From Holophagaceae bacterium (lineage in GTDB: Bacteria > Acidobacteriota > Holophagae > Holophagales > Holophagaceae), in the NCBI GenBank assembly GCA_016710635.1, contig JADJVL010000005.1:124001-188000 (forward strand): 64,000 bases of DNA, in the 5' to 3' direction. Below, piece by piece: positions 34,321 to 42,174 of this stretch. Under the pieces are notes generated by a model. The model was given only the letters and a program-made list of their open reading frames with translations, had not been told where the DNA came from and ran no database searches. Within the stretch, counting starts at the first letter, position 1; every line of letters begins with the position of its first letter. A program made the position numbers and the translations under genes.

Positions 34321-34575
34321 ATGCCGCTCTTCGTCTTCCTGGTGGACCGCCTCATCTGGGCCCTGTCCCTGCTGCTGATCATTTCCGCCGTGATGTCCTG
34401 GTTCCAGCCGGACCCGCGGAATCCCTTCGTGCGCCTCATCCACGCCATCGTCGATCCGCTGCTGCTGCCGGTGCGGGCCATCCTGCCCCCGGCGGCGGGC
34501 ATGGACTTCAGCCCCATGGTGGTCATGATCATCCTGTGGATCCTGCGGAACCTGATTTCCCGCTCGGTCCCTTGA
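34321..34575 (+). CDS. YggT family membrane protein
   Basis: 84 residues with two membrane helices (FVFLVDRLIWALSLLLIISAVMSWF and MDFSPMVVMIILWILRNLI) separated by the YggT signature PDPRNPFVRLIHAIVDPLLLPVRAILPP. YggT proteins are associated with cell division, envelope or osmotic homeostasis in several phyla. Directly upstream of a DivIVA-like gene (16 bases), the same neighbourhood seen in Gram-positive and some Gram-negative division clusters. Confidence 0.88.
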   Translation: MPLFVFLVDRLIWALSLLLIISAVMSWFQPDPRNPFVRLIHAIVDPLLLPVRAILPPAAGMDFSPMVVMIILWILRNLISRSVP

Positions 34576-34591
34576 GAACCCAGGTCCCGCG

Positions 34592-35134
34592 ATGAAATAC
34601 ACCCCCCTCGACATCCAGCGGCGCGAATTTGAACGCAAGTTCAAGGGCCTGGACGAAGGCGAGGTCCGCGCCTTCCTCCACGAGCTGGCGGCGGAATGGG
34701 AAGAGGTCCTGGTGGAGAACCAGCGGCTGCGGGAGGAGGTCCTGGACCTTCGGGAGCGCAACCGCCAGTACCAGGAGCAGGACCGCATCTTCCGGGAGAC
34801 CCTGCTCCAGGCCCAGCGCACCAAGGAGGACGTCCTCGATGCGGCCAACCGGGAAAAGGACCTCCTGGTCCGGGAAGCCCAATTCAAGGCCGACGAGATC
34901 ATCCGGGACGCCCAGGGCCATGCCGTGGAGATCGAGATGGACCTCCGGAACCTGAAGCTGGAGCGGGCGCGCTTCCTCCAGGGCCTGGAAGCCCTCGTTC
35001 TGAGGACCTCCCGCTACCTCCGGGAGGAGGCCCCGGAGCTCTTCCCGCCTTCGGATCCGACCCACCGCCTGAACGACGCCGACTTCGAGAACCTGGATGA
35101 CGCCTTCCGGCCCGTGACCCGCAAGCGGGCCTGA
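34592..35134 (+). CDS. DivIVA domain-containing protein
   Basis: 180 residues. The N-terminal DivIVA lipid-binding segment is YTPLDIQRREFERKFKGLDEGEVRAFL, then a long coiled coil (about 30-145, rich in Glu/Arg heptads such as LVENQRLREEVLDLRERN), and a short tail. DivIVA proteins assemble on curved membrane at poles or septa. Encoded right after YggT, consistent with a division or polarity role. The C-terminal tail carries no recognised partner motif. Confidence 0.88.
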   Translation: MKYTPLDIQRREFERKFKGLDEGEVRAFLHELAAEWEEVLVENQRLREEVLDLRERNRQYQEQDRIFRETLLQAQRTKEDVLDAANREKDLLVREAQFKADEIIRDAQGHAVEIEMDLRNLKLERARFLQGLEALVLRTSRYLREEAPELFPPSDPTHRLNDADFENLDDAFRPVTRKRA

Positions 35135-35249
35135 GGCTTCAGGCCTTGTTGTCGATCGCGACTCCGCCTCCCCGACCCGAATCGTCTTGTGATCCACAAC
35201 GGCGAGGGCCCGGAGCACCCTCATCAACGAAGCCAGAGGCCTGAAGCCT
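35134..35249. repeat. 116-bp segment bounded by a perfect 13-bp inverted repeat
   Basis: AGGCTTCAGGCCT (35134-35146) and its exact reverse complement AGGCCTGAAGCCT (35237-35249) flank a 90-base spacer between the divIVA stop and the thiolase. The left arm begins at the last base of the divIVA stop codon. It could fold as a long-loop hairpin or be a small relic element; no target-site duplication is evident. Confidence 0.6.
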
Positions 35250-35283
35250 GCCCGTCCTCCTGAACCCACCCGCGAGGAACACC

Positions 35284-36456
35284 ATGTCCCACGCCGTCAT
35301 CCTCAAAGTCCTCCGCACGCCCATCGGCAAGTTTCAGGGCGGGCTTTCCTCCCTCGCGGCGCCCGAACTCGCGGCGCCGGTGGTGAAGGAACTGCTGTCA
35401 CGCTTCCCGGGCCTCCCGGTGGGCGAGGCGATCTTCGGCAATGTGGTGAGCGCCGGCGTCGGCCAGGCCCCGGCCCGCCAGGCGGCGCTGAAGGGTGGCC
35501 TGCCCTCTAGCACCTCGGCCCTGACCATCAACAAGGTCTGCGGCTCCGGGCTGAAGGCCATCCAGCTCGCGGCCAGCGGCGTGCTCATGGGGGATCACGA
35601 GGTGATCCTGGCCGGGGGCATGGAATCCATGTCCAACGCGCCCTACCTGCTGCCCAAGCTCCGCGCCGGCGCCCGCATGGGGCACACGGAGGCGAAGGAT
35701 TCCATGATCCTGGACGGCCTGTGGTGCGCCATGACGAACCAGAGCATGGGGGCGACGGGGGAACTCGTCGCCCAGAAGTACGGCGTGAGCCGGGCCGAAC
35801 AGGACGACTGGTCCTACCACAGCCACCGGAAGGCACTGGAAGCCATGGCCGCGGGGGCCTTCCTGGACGAACTCGTGCCTGTCTCCGTGCCGGGCCGCAA
35901 GGGCGATGTGATCGTTGACGCGGATGAAGGCCCCCGCGCCGATACGAGCCCGGAATCCCTGGCCAAGCTCAAGCCCGCCTTCCAGAAGGACGGCACCGTC
36001 ACCGCCGGCAACGCGCCCTCGGTGAACGACGGCGCCGCCGCGGCCCTGGTGACGACTGAGGAATTCGCGAAGGCCAACGGCCTCGCCATCCAGGCCCGCA
36101 TCCTCGGCTGGGCTACCGCCGGTCTCGATCCCGAATGGGTGACCATGGCCCCGGTGCCCGCCATCCAGAAGCTTCTGGCCAAGGTTGGCTGGGGCGCGGG
36201 CGACGTGGACCTCTGGGAGATCAACGAAGCCTTCGCCGTACAGATGGTCGCCACGGCCCGGGAGCTCGCGATCCCCGTGGAGCGCATCAACATCCATGGC
36301 GGCGCCGTGGCCCTGGGCCATCCCATCGGCGCCAGCGGCGCGCGGGTGATGGCGACCCTGCTGCACGCCCTGGAGCGGACCGGCAAGACTCGGGGCGTTG
36401 CGGCCCTCTGCCTGGGCGGCGGCAACGCCATCGCCATGGCCGTGGAGCGGCCGTGA
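35284..36456 (+). CDS. Acetyl-CoA C-acetyltransferase (thiolase)
   Basis: 390-residue thiolase condensing or cleaving acetoacetyl-CoA or 3-ketoacyl-CoA. Nucleophile Cys86 (INKVCGSGLKAIQ), NEAFAVQM, GHPIGASGAR with the catalytic His, and CLGGGNAIA with the second Cys are all present. The length and motif set match biosynthetic thiolases (AtoB/PhaA type). The gene ends in a GTGA overlap with a small membrane-protein gene. AGGAACACC precedes the ATG. Confidence 0.95.
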   Translation: MSHAVILKVLRTPIGKFQGGLSSLAAPELAAPVVKELLSRFPGLPVGEAIFGNVVSAGVGQAPARQAALKGGLPSSTSALTINKVCGSGLKAIQLAASGVLMGDHEVILAGGMESMSNAPYLLPKLRAGARMGHTEAKDSMILDGLWCAMTNQSMGATGELVAQKYGVSRAEQDDWSYHSHRKALEAMAAGAFLDELVPVSVPGRKGDVIVDADEGPRADTSPESLAKLKPAFQKDGTVTAGNAPSVNDGAAAALVTTEEFAKANGLAIQARILGWATAGLDPEWVTMAPVPAIQKLLAKVGWGAGDVDLWEINEAFAVQMVATARELAIPVERINIHGGAVALGHPIGASGARVMATLLHALERTGKTRGVAALCLGGGNAIAMAVERP

Positions 36457-36824
36457 GCCCGGCCTTCCTCAACCTCCTGGACCTGGAACCCTCCCTCCAG
36501 GCCACCTTCGGGTGGTGCGTGGTCCTCGGCCTGGTGGGCCTGCTGCTCGCCCGCTGGAAGTGGTGGAGCGCCCTGGCCACGGTGCCTTTCGCGATCTTCT
36601 GCTCCATGGGCTGGGAGTTCCAGGCCCTCGGCCGGGAAGTTTTCGCCCGCCGGGCGGTGGGGCCGGACGCCTTCTGGACCTACCTCGCCGAAGGGCTGGT
36701 CCTCGTGCTCATCGGTCTCGGGATCGCCTGGAACCGGGTGGCCTTTCACGACCTCGCCTCCGGAGCCCCGCCACGGCTGCTGACGGAGCGTCCGGAACTC
36801 CTCGACCCTTTGTCCCCCGGCTGA
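36453..36824 (+). CDS. Small membrane protein of unknown function
   Basis: 123 residues from a GTG that overlaps the thiolase TGA. Three hydrophobic stretches (about 17-34, TFGWCVVLGLVGLLLA; about 40-52; about 80-97, LAEGLVLVLIGLGIAW) suggest two or three membrane helices, and the C-terminal tail is hydrophilic. I do not recognise the family. Coupled to the thiolase by the overlapping start and probably expressed at a lower level because of the GTG. Confidence 0.65.
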   Translation: MSPAFLNLLDLEPSLQATFGWCVVLGLVGLLLARWKWWSALATVPFAIFCSMGWEFQALGREVFARRAVGPDAFWTYLAEGLVLVLIGLGIAWNRVAFHDLASGAPPRLLTERPELLDPLSPG

Positions 36825-36904
36825 CGGGTCCGTGGCTCGCCACGGCACCCTCCAAACCATCCTGCGCCGCGGCGAGAGCGACGAGATCACCGTCCGGAGC
36901 CCCC

Positions 36905-37723
36905 GTGCTGACCTACGAAGCCGTCCTCGCCCTGCCCGCGTCCCCCGCCGATCATCGCCTGGCCTATGGCCCCGAAACCCTTCAATCCGGCGAGCTGCGC
37001 CTGCCCGCGGGGGAAGGTCCGCATCCGGTCGTCGTGGTCCTCCACGGTGGCTGCTGGCGGGCGGAGAACGACGCCAGGCACATCGCGCCCCTGAGTTCGG
37101 CGCTGACGGCCCTGGGCTATGCGACCTGGACGCCGGAATACCGGCGCGTGGGCGACGGAGGCGGCGGCTGGCCAGGGACTTTCCTGGATGTGGCGCGGAG
37201 CCTCGACTTCCTGCGCGGCCTTGCGGAACCGCATTCCCTTGATCTTTCCAAGGTCGTCCTGCTGGGCCATTCCGCCGGCGGTCACCTGGCGATGTGGGCG
37301 GCGGCGCGGCACCGGCTGCCGGCATCGAGCGAACTTTTCACGCCGGAGCCCCTGCCCGTCCGCGGGGTGGTCGCCCTCGCCGGCATTTCGGACCTCCGGA
37401 CCTACAGCGCTGGATCGGGGACCTGCAACGAATCCGCCCTGGCCCTGATGGGCGGTCCACCCGAAGCCTTCCCCGACCGCTATGATGCGGCCTCGCCCCT
37501 GGAGCTGCTGCCCTCCGGCGTGCACCAGCGCATCCTCCACGGTTCGCTGGACCCCATCGTGCCGGTCTCCCAGAGCCGCCTCCACGCCACCAAGGCCCGC
37601 AACGCCGGGGATGACGCCCAGCTTTGGCTCATCCCCGCCGCGGGCCACTTCGAGCTCATCGTGCCGGAGCCCCCCGCCTGGGACCGGGTAGTCGAGGCGG
37701 TGCACTCGGTGCTGGGGAACTGA
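36905..37723 (+). CDS. Alpha/beta hydrolase (BD-FAE/esterase-like)
   Basis: 272 residues. The oxyanion-hole HGG motif is VVVLHGGCWRAEN, the nucleophile elbow is GHSAGGHLAMWAA, an acid in HGSLDPIVPVSQS, and a His in AAGHFELI complete the triad. This matches the BD-FAE/kynurenine-formamidase-like esterase group. GTG at 36905 is chosen because GGAG lies five bases before it; no closer ATG fits. No signal peptide, so cytoplasmic. It ends convergent with the LanC gene. Confidence 0.85.
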   Translation: MLTYEAVLALPASPADHRLAYGPETLQSGELRLPAGEGPHPVVVVLHGGCWRAENDARHIAPLSSALTALGYATWTPEYRRVGDGGGGWPGTFLDVARSLDFLRGLAEPHSLDLSKVVLLGHSAGGHLAMWAAARHRLPASSELFTPEPLPVRGVVALAGISDLRTYSAGSGTCNESALALMGGPPEAFPDRYDAASPLELLPSGVHQRILHGSLDPIVPVSQSRLHATKARNAGDDAQLWLIPAAGHFELIVPEPPAWDRVVEAVHSVLGN

Positions 37724-37730
37724 AGTCCCG

Positions 37731-39045
37731 TCAGGCCCCGTCGCCCTCCGGCAGGTCCATCAGCAGGATGCGGTCCCAGGCCGGCGCCACCGGGCTGAGG
37801 ACCGACAGCAGGCCCAGCCCCACGCCCGCCGAGCCCACCAGGAAGCCCGCATCCGTGGTCCAGGGGGATTCGCCGGGGCGGAGCTCGGGTTTTTCGAAAT
37901 GAAACTCGGGGCCGCTCCCGGAAGGGCGCCAGAAGTCCATGGCCGCCCCGGCCCAGCGACTCGCCGCTTCGCGGAAGCGCTCCTCGCCGGTGGCGCGGTG
38001 GAGGCGGTCGAAGAGGCGCGCCGCCCCCAGGGCTCCATGGCACAGGGCCGGATCCCGCACCGCGCAATCCTCCCGCCGGCGGCCGGCGGCGGCGAGGGCC
38101 ATGTCGAGGGCCTCCGTCTCCCAGTCCCCGCGGCCCGCGCGCCGCGCGGCGCCCAGCAACGCCACCGCGATGCCGAGGTCCCCATAGCACCAGCCCACCC
38201 GGGAATGGGTGGGCTCCGGCACGCCTTCCGCCGAGATCGTGCGGGCGAAGCGCACCTCCTCGGCCCGGGGCAGCTGGTGGTTGAACAGCCAGGACACGGC
38301 CCCTTCCAGGAGTCTGCGGGCCCGCTCCGGCGCCACCCCGGCCTCGCATGCGAGCCCCAGGAAGGCCATCACCCCCGGGATGCCGTGGGCCACACCCAGG
38401 TCGTAATAGCCATTGGGATTGCGCTCCTTCTGCCAGTCCGGCAGCAGGGCGTGGGGCGTCCGCCAGGCGATTCCTTCCGCCGTCTCGATGGAGGCCTCCT
38501 CCAGCCGGTCAAGCACCTTCGCCACGAGGGCGGCGCCCCTGCCGCGATGGAGGCGTCCCAGGCCATAGACGCCCAGGCCCACGTGACCCTGGACCAGGTC
38601 GTAGACCGCGGGCTTCGGCCCGCGCGCCAGGTGGTCCAGCAGGGCGGCGTCGATGCTTTCGTTGTAGTCCTCTTCGCCCCCGAAGAGGCGTGCCTGCAGG
38701 TGGTCCACCACCCAGGCGACGCCGGTGAAGCCGGTGAAGAAGCCCGCCTTGAGGACGCCTTCCCGCAGGCCGTCCACCGCGCGGCCGAGCAGGCCCAGGC
38801 TCAGGTCCTCCCAGCCGTGTCCCGGTCGCGCCTGGGCCAGGTAGCCGTAGAAGAGGGCCACGCCCGCCAGCCCCCGGCTGAAGGGCCGGCGTGAGGACTT
38901 GCAGCACCTCCTCCTGAGCGAGGGTGGCCGCCAGACGTTCCACCGCCACCTCCGCACGCCGGCCTTCCGCGCCCTCCAGGAGGGGACGCCAAGTCCGCTC
39001 CGTGGCGGACAGGGTCAGGTTCTGCGTTCCGGTTTGAACATGCAT
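37731..39045 (-). pseudogene. LanC-like lanthionine synthetase cyclase, frameshifted
   Basis: Cyclase that adds Cys thiols to dehydrated Ser/Thr. The main frame (from about 38900) has GLAGVALFYGYLAQ, GVAHGIPGVMAFLGL, the zinc ligands in GWCYGD (Cys codon 38187-38189) and CHG (codons 38037-38042), so the active site is intact. The N-terminus (MHVQTGTQNLTLSATERTWR) lies in another frame from ATG 39045 with AGGAA upstream. The span of 1315 bases is 3x438+1: removing one base near 38895-38904 gives a 437-residue protein. The gene follows a lanthipeptide-type precursor; no LanB or transporter is nearby. May be a real lesion or an assembly error. Confidence 0.82.
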
Positions 39046-39078
39046 CTTGGATTCCTGGAAGGCCTGCCCCCAAAGGGT

Positions 39079-39110
39079 CCGAGGGGAGGCGCCGAAGCCC
39101 CTCCCCTCGG
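39079..39110 (-). terminator. Hairpin between precursor and LanC genes
   Basis: CCGAGGGGAG (39079-39088) pairs with CTCCCCTCGG (39101-39110), 41 bases after the precursor stop. On the minus strand only CCCTTT follows, so read-through is likely. Stems like this commonly let precursors be made in excess over maturation enzymes. Confidence 0.55.
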
Positions 39111-39150
39111 GTTTATTGAGCCTGCGGGTCTAAGCGTCCTGGCAGGCGTC

Positions 39151-39306
39151 CTAGCAGCAGTAGATCACCCGGGTGGTGACCCGGGAGGCCGTGTCGGCGC
39201 TGCAGCGGACGATGGGACGGCCGGCGGCGCCCTGGACATTGTCCTGCTCCTCGGTGTTGAGGACGCGCAGGGTTTCACGGTTGAGGTCGAGGGTCTTGAG
39301 CTTCAT
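39151..39306 (-). CDS. Lanthipeptide-type RiPP precursor peptide (51 aa)
   Basis: 51 residues from ATG 39306 with a perfect AGGAG five bases upstream. The leader MKLKTLDLNRETLRVL has the LDLN box recognised by class I dehydratases, then acidic TEEQDN and a double-glycine-like VQGA (24-27). The core is AGRPIVRC...YCC, with Cys35, 50 and 51 and five Ser/Thr (36, 39, 41, 44, 45). Cys35 has no Ser/Thr before it in the core, so its ring would close in the less common Cys-first direction or stay open. The next gene is a LanC. Recognition as a class I lanthipeptide precursor is from the leader pattern; no product is proven. Confidence 0.72.
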   Translation of the reverse strand: MKLKTLDLNRETLRVLNTEEQDNVQGAAGRPIVRCSADTASRVTTRVIYCC

Positions 39307-39644
39307 GGCGGCTCCTGAGGGAGTTTGGGGGGGAAGGTGCCCGCGCTGCGCAGGGCGTGCCCGGCCACCGGGAAGGGCGGCATCGGGAACGGTGCGGCAG
39401 GGCTGGCATTGCAGGGTGTCCACTCCCGCTTAGAGGCCTCGGATCACGGAAGGGGTTGCAGCATCTTGGACCGGGGCGGCCGCCTGCTCCAGCCTGTCCT
39501 GCCGCTCCGTACAGGCAGGTCCGCGAACGGAGCCGGTCGCGCCCCCCAGCGGAACGATCCCTCATGGGAAGGCAGAGACCATTGAAGGCGATTCCTTCGA
39601 CCCCCTTCCCGCGGAGCAGGGGACAATCCTCGAAACGAGCCCCC
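39307..39644. other. 338-bp divergent intergenic region
   Basis: Separates the minus-strand RiPP precursor from the plus-strand ferritin-like gene. It holds the AGGAG of the precursor at its left edge. I see no convincing promoter hexamers or conserved repeat. An in-frame plus-strand ATG at 39564 has AT-rich and rare codons (AGA, AGG, CGA) after it and is judged non-coding. Confidence 0.5.
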
Positions 39645-40136
39645 GTGGACCATCGCGCCGCCCTGCACGCCATCCTTCGTCGCGCCCACAGCGGCGAGCT
39701 GACCGCCGCCCTGGCCTACCGGGGGCACTGGCTCTCCCTGCGCAGGGAGGACGAGATCGCCGAGATCCGCCGCATCGAAGCCGAGGAGTGGCACCATCGG
39801 CGGCGCCTGCGGGTCATGGTGCTGGAACTGGGCTCGGGGCCGGACCTGTACCTGGAGTCCCGCATGGCCCTCCTCGGCCTCGTCATCCTCATCGGCTGCA
39901 ACATGGTGGGCTGGTTCATCCCCATGTACTTCGCCGGCCGCCTCGAAAGCCAGAACGACCGGGAGTACGAGGAGGCCGCCGCCCACGCCGAGGCCCTGGG
40001 CCTGGGTGAGCTCCACGGGGAGCTGAAGGCCTTCGCCCAGCTGGAGCGGGACCATGAAGCCTATTTCCTCCGCAAGGTGGCGGGACATCCCGCCCTGCCG
40101 TTCTGGAAACGATGGTTCCATTGGGGACCCCCATGA
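39645..40136 (+). CDS. Ferritin-like membrane-associated protein (COQ7/DUF-like diiron candidate)
   Basis: 163 residues. Putative diiron ligands occur in paired helices: Glu in HSGELTAALAYRGHW, EAEEWHHRR (ExxH type), and ERDHEAYFL (ExxH) near the C-terminus, with a hydrophobic stretch MALLGLVILIGCNMVGWFIPMYF in the middle. This resembles COQ7-type membrane-bound ferritin-like proteins, but assignment is weak. The GTG at 39645 is used; ATG at 39564 is the alternative. Its TGA overlaps the ATG of the DUF2252 gene. Confidence 0.6.
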   Translation: MDHRAALHAILRRAHSGELTAALAYRGHWLSLRREDEIAEIRRIEAEEWHHRRRLRVMVLELGSGPDLYLESRMALLGLVILIGCNMVGWFIPMYFAGRLESQNDREYEEAAAHAEALGLGELHGELKAFAQLERDHEAYFLRKVAGHPALPFWKRWFHWGPP

Positions 40137-41449
40137 CCACGCCACGCCCTTCCCCCGAGACCCGCCGCGCCGAAGGCAAGGCCCTTCGCGATGTCCTGCG
40201 CCGGGAGGACCAGGGCGCCTGGCGGCCCGCCCAGGACCGCCCCGACAGCATCGGCCTGCTCACCGCCGCCGTGGCCCACCGCCACCCGGACCTGCTGCCC
40301 ATCCGCTGGGCCCGCATGGCCCAGTCGCCCTTCTATTTCTACCGGGGCAACGCGGCGCTGATGGCCTACGACCTGAAACCCTGGCCCCGGGCAGGCCTCC
40401 AGGCCCAGCTTTGCGGCGACGCCCACCTGCTCAACTTCGGCGCCTTCGCGAAGCCCGACGGCGGCCTCGTCTTCGACCTCAACGATTTCGACGAGACCTG
40501 CCGCGGCCCCTTCGAATGGGACCTGAAGCGCCTCGCCGCCAGCCTCGTCCTCGCGGGGCGGGAAGCGGGCCATGGGGACGAGGCCTGCGGACTGGCCGTT
40601 CGTGCCGCGGTCCGCGCCTACGGTGAGGCCATGGATCGCTTTGCTGAACTGCGGGTGCTGGAGTTGGCGCGGGAGGAGATCAGTCCCGAGCACGGCCACG
40701 GGCACCTGGAGCCCATCTTCGAGAAGGCCCGGCGCGACACGCCGGCGCGCCTCATGGACAAGGCCATCGAAGAGGACGGCGACGGCCTCCGCTTCCGCAA
40801 GAAGGGTCCCTTCCTGCGCCCCCTGGACGAAGCCGCCGCCGAGCCCTTCCGCGCCGCCTTCGCCGAATACCACGGCACCCTGGGTCCGGCCCGCCAGCAG
40901 GTGCTGGACGCCTACGCGCCCGCCTGTTTCGGGCGGCGGGTCTCCGGCTGCGGTTCCCTGGGGGTCACCGACGTCCTCGTCCTCCTGTTCGGCAACGGCG
41001 CCGGCGATCCCCTCTTTCTCGAGTTCAAGGCCCAGTACGGCAGCGTGTGGGAGGCCGCGCCCGCGGGGACCCACGCGGGCCGCCACGCCGCCGAAGGCCA
41101 GCACCGCATGCAGTCCTGGGCGGACCCCTTCCTCGGCTGGACCACCGCCGGGGGCACGGCCTTTCTCGTGAAGCAGTGGTCCGACCACAAGGCTTCCATG
41201 GGGGTGGCGGATCTCGCCGGCGGCGTCTTCGAGGGCTACGGGGCCCTCTGCGCCACGGTGCTGGCCAAGGCCCATGCCCGCAGCGGCGATCCGGCGCGGC
41301 TGGCGGGCTACCTGGGAGATGCGGAAGCCTTCGACGGGGCCCTCGCGGACTTCGCGCGCACCTATGCGGACCGGGCCACCGCCGACTGGGAGGCCTTGAA
41401 GGGCGCCATCGCCGCCGGCCGGCTCCAGGCCGCCGACAAAGCGGAGTAG
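40133..41449 (+). CDS. DUF2252 family protein
   Basis: 438 residues matching DUF2252: FYFYRGNAALMAYDL, LCGDAHLLNFGAFAKPDGGLVFDLNDFDET, WDLKRLAASLVLAGRE, GVTDVLVLLFGNG and LVKQWSDHKAS. GDxHxxNFG and DxNDFDE are kinase/phosphotransferase-like motifs, so an aminoglycoside-phosphotransferase-like fold is often proposed, but no substrate is known. It starts in the stop codon of the ferritin-like gene (ATGA), so the two are co-translated. Confidence 0.88.
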   Translation: MTTPRPSPETRRAEGKALRDVLRREDQGAWRPAQDRPDSIGLLTAAVAHRHPDLLPIRWARMAQSPFYFYRGNAALMAYDLKPWPRAGLQAQLCGDAHLLNFGAFAKPDGGLVFDLNDFDETCRGPFEWDLKRLAASLVLAGREAGHGDEACGLAVRAAVRAYGEAMDRFAELRVLELAREEISPEHGHGHLEPIFEKARRDTPARLMDKAIEEDGDGLRFRKKGPFLRPLDEAAAEPFRAAFAEYHGTLGPARQQVLDAYAPACFGRRVSGCGSLGVTDVLVLLFGNGAGDPLFLEFKAQYGSVWEAAPAGTHAGRHAAEGQHRMQSWADPFLGWTTAGGTAFLVKQWSDHKASMGVADLAGGVFEGYGALCATVLAKAHARSGDPARLAGYLGDAEAFDGALADFARTYADRATADWEALKGAIAAGRLQAADKAE

Positions 41450-41568
41450 CGGCGGACCGCTCCGACCCAAAGGACAGCCGCGAAGATTGAGTCCTGGTGA
41501 ATCCCCGGCCCAGACCCGATGCTGGATCTGACCCCGTCCCTGGCAAGCGCGCGGCCAGGGAGACGGAC

Positions 41569-42174
41569 ATGGACCGGATCGACGAACTCCAGGCGCGGCT
41601 GCAGGCCCTCGAAGCCGAACTGATGGGCGAGGTGGACGCCCTGCGCGAGGCCCGGGGCTACCACCTGGAAGGCCGGCGCGTGGTCATCGCCAAGGCCATC
41701 CGCAAGGCCCAGCGGCTGCACCGCAAGCGCGTCGCGCGCTGGCTCATGGAAAGCCGGCTCCTTGCCTGGCTCGTGGTGCCGGTGATCTGGGGAGGCATCC
41801 TCCCGGGCCTGCTGATGGACGCCTTCTGCACGGTCTACCAGTGGATCTGCTTTCCCATCTACGGGATCCCGAAGGTCCGCCGCGGCGACTACATCGTCGT
41901 GGACCGGGGCAAGCTGCCCTACCTGAACTGGATGGAGAAGCTCGGCTGCCTCTACTGCAGCTACTTCAACGGCATGGTGGCCTACGTCCAGGAGATCGCC
42001 GCGCGCACCGAGCAGCACTACTGCCCCATCAAGCACGCCCGGCGGCCAAAAGTTCTCCATGACCGCTACCGCCGCTTCTTCGACTATGGCGACGCCGAAG
42101 CCTACAAGGCGAGGCTGGAGGCCCTGCGGACGGATTTCGCGGACCTGCGGCCGAAGGCGGGCCCGCGGCTCTGA
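41569..42174 (+). CDS. Conserved-looking membrane protein with coiled-coil N-terminus, unknown function
   Basis: 201 residues. The N-terminal coiled coil (MDRIDELQARLQALEAELMGEVDAL) is followed by a basic segment (IRKAQRLHRKRVARWL), a membrane region (about 65-100, LLAWLVVPVIWGGILPGLLMDAFCTVYQWICFPIYGI), and a Cys/His/Tyr-rich part (LNWMEKLGCLYCSYFNGMVAYVQEIAARTEQHYCPIKHA) that could bind metal. AGGGAG precedes the ATG by six bases; an upstream ATG at 41497 lacks this. I do not recognise the family. Confidence 0.72.
   Translation: MDRIDELQARLQALEAELMGEVDALREARGYHLEGRRVVIAKAIRKAQRLHRKRVARWLMESRLLAWLVVPVIWGGILPGLLMDAFCTVYQWICFPIYGIPKVRRGDYIVVDRGKLPYLNWMEKLGCLYCSYFNGMVAYVQEIAARTEQHYCPIKHARRPKVLHDRYRRFFDYGDAEAYKARLEALRTDFADLRPKAGPRL

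Noticed and set aside
39400..39440. Sigma-54 promoter (TGGC...TTGCA) upstream of the RiPP precursor
   Set aside because: TGGC and TTGCA are adjacent, without the required spacing between the GG and GC dinucleotides.
39564..39644. N-terminal extension of the ferritin-like protein from ATG 39564
   Set aside because: Codons in this stretch (AGA, AGG, CGA, TTG, ATT) differ sharply from the gene body and no good SD is present.
41497..41568. Longer N-terminus for the coiled-coil membrane protein
   Set aside because: No ribosome-binding site before ATG 41497, whereas AGGGAG precedes ATG 41569; added residues are low-complexity.
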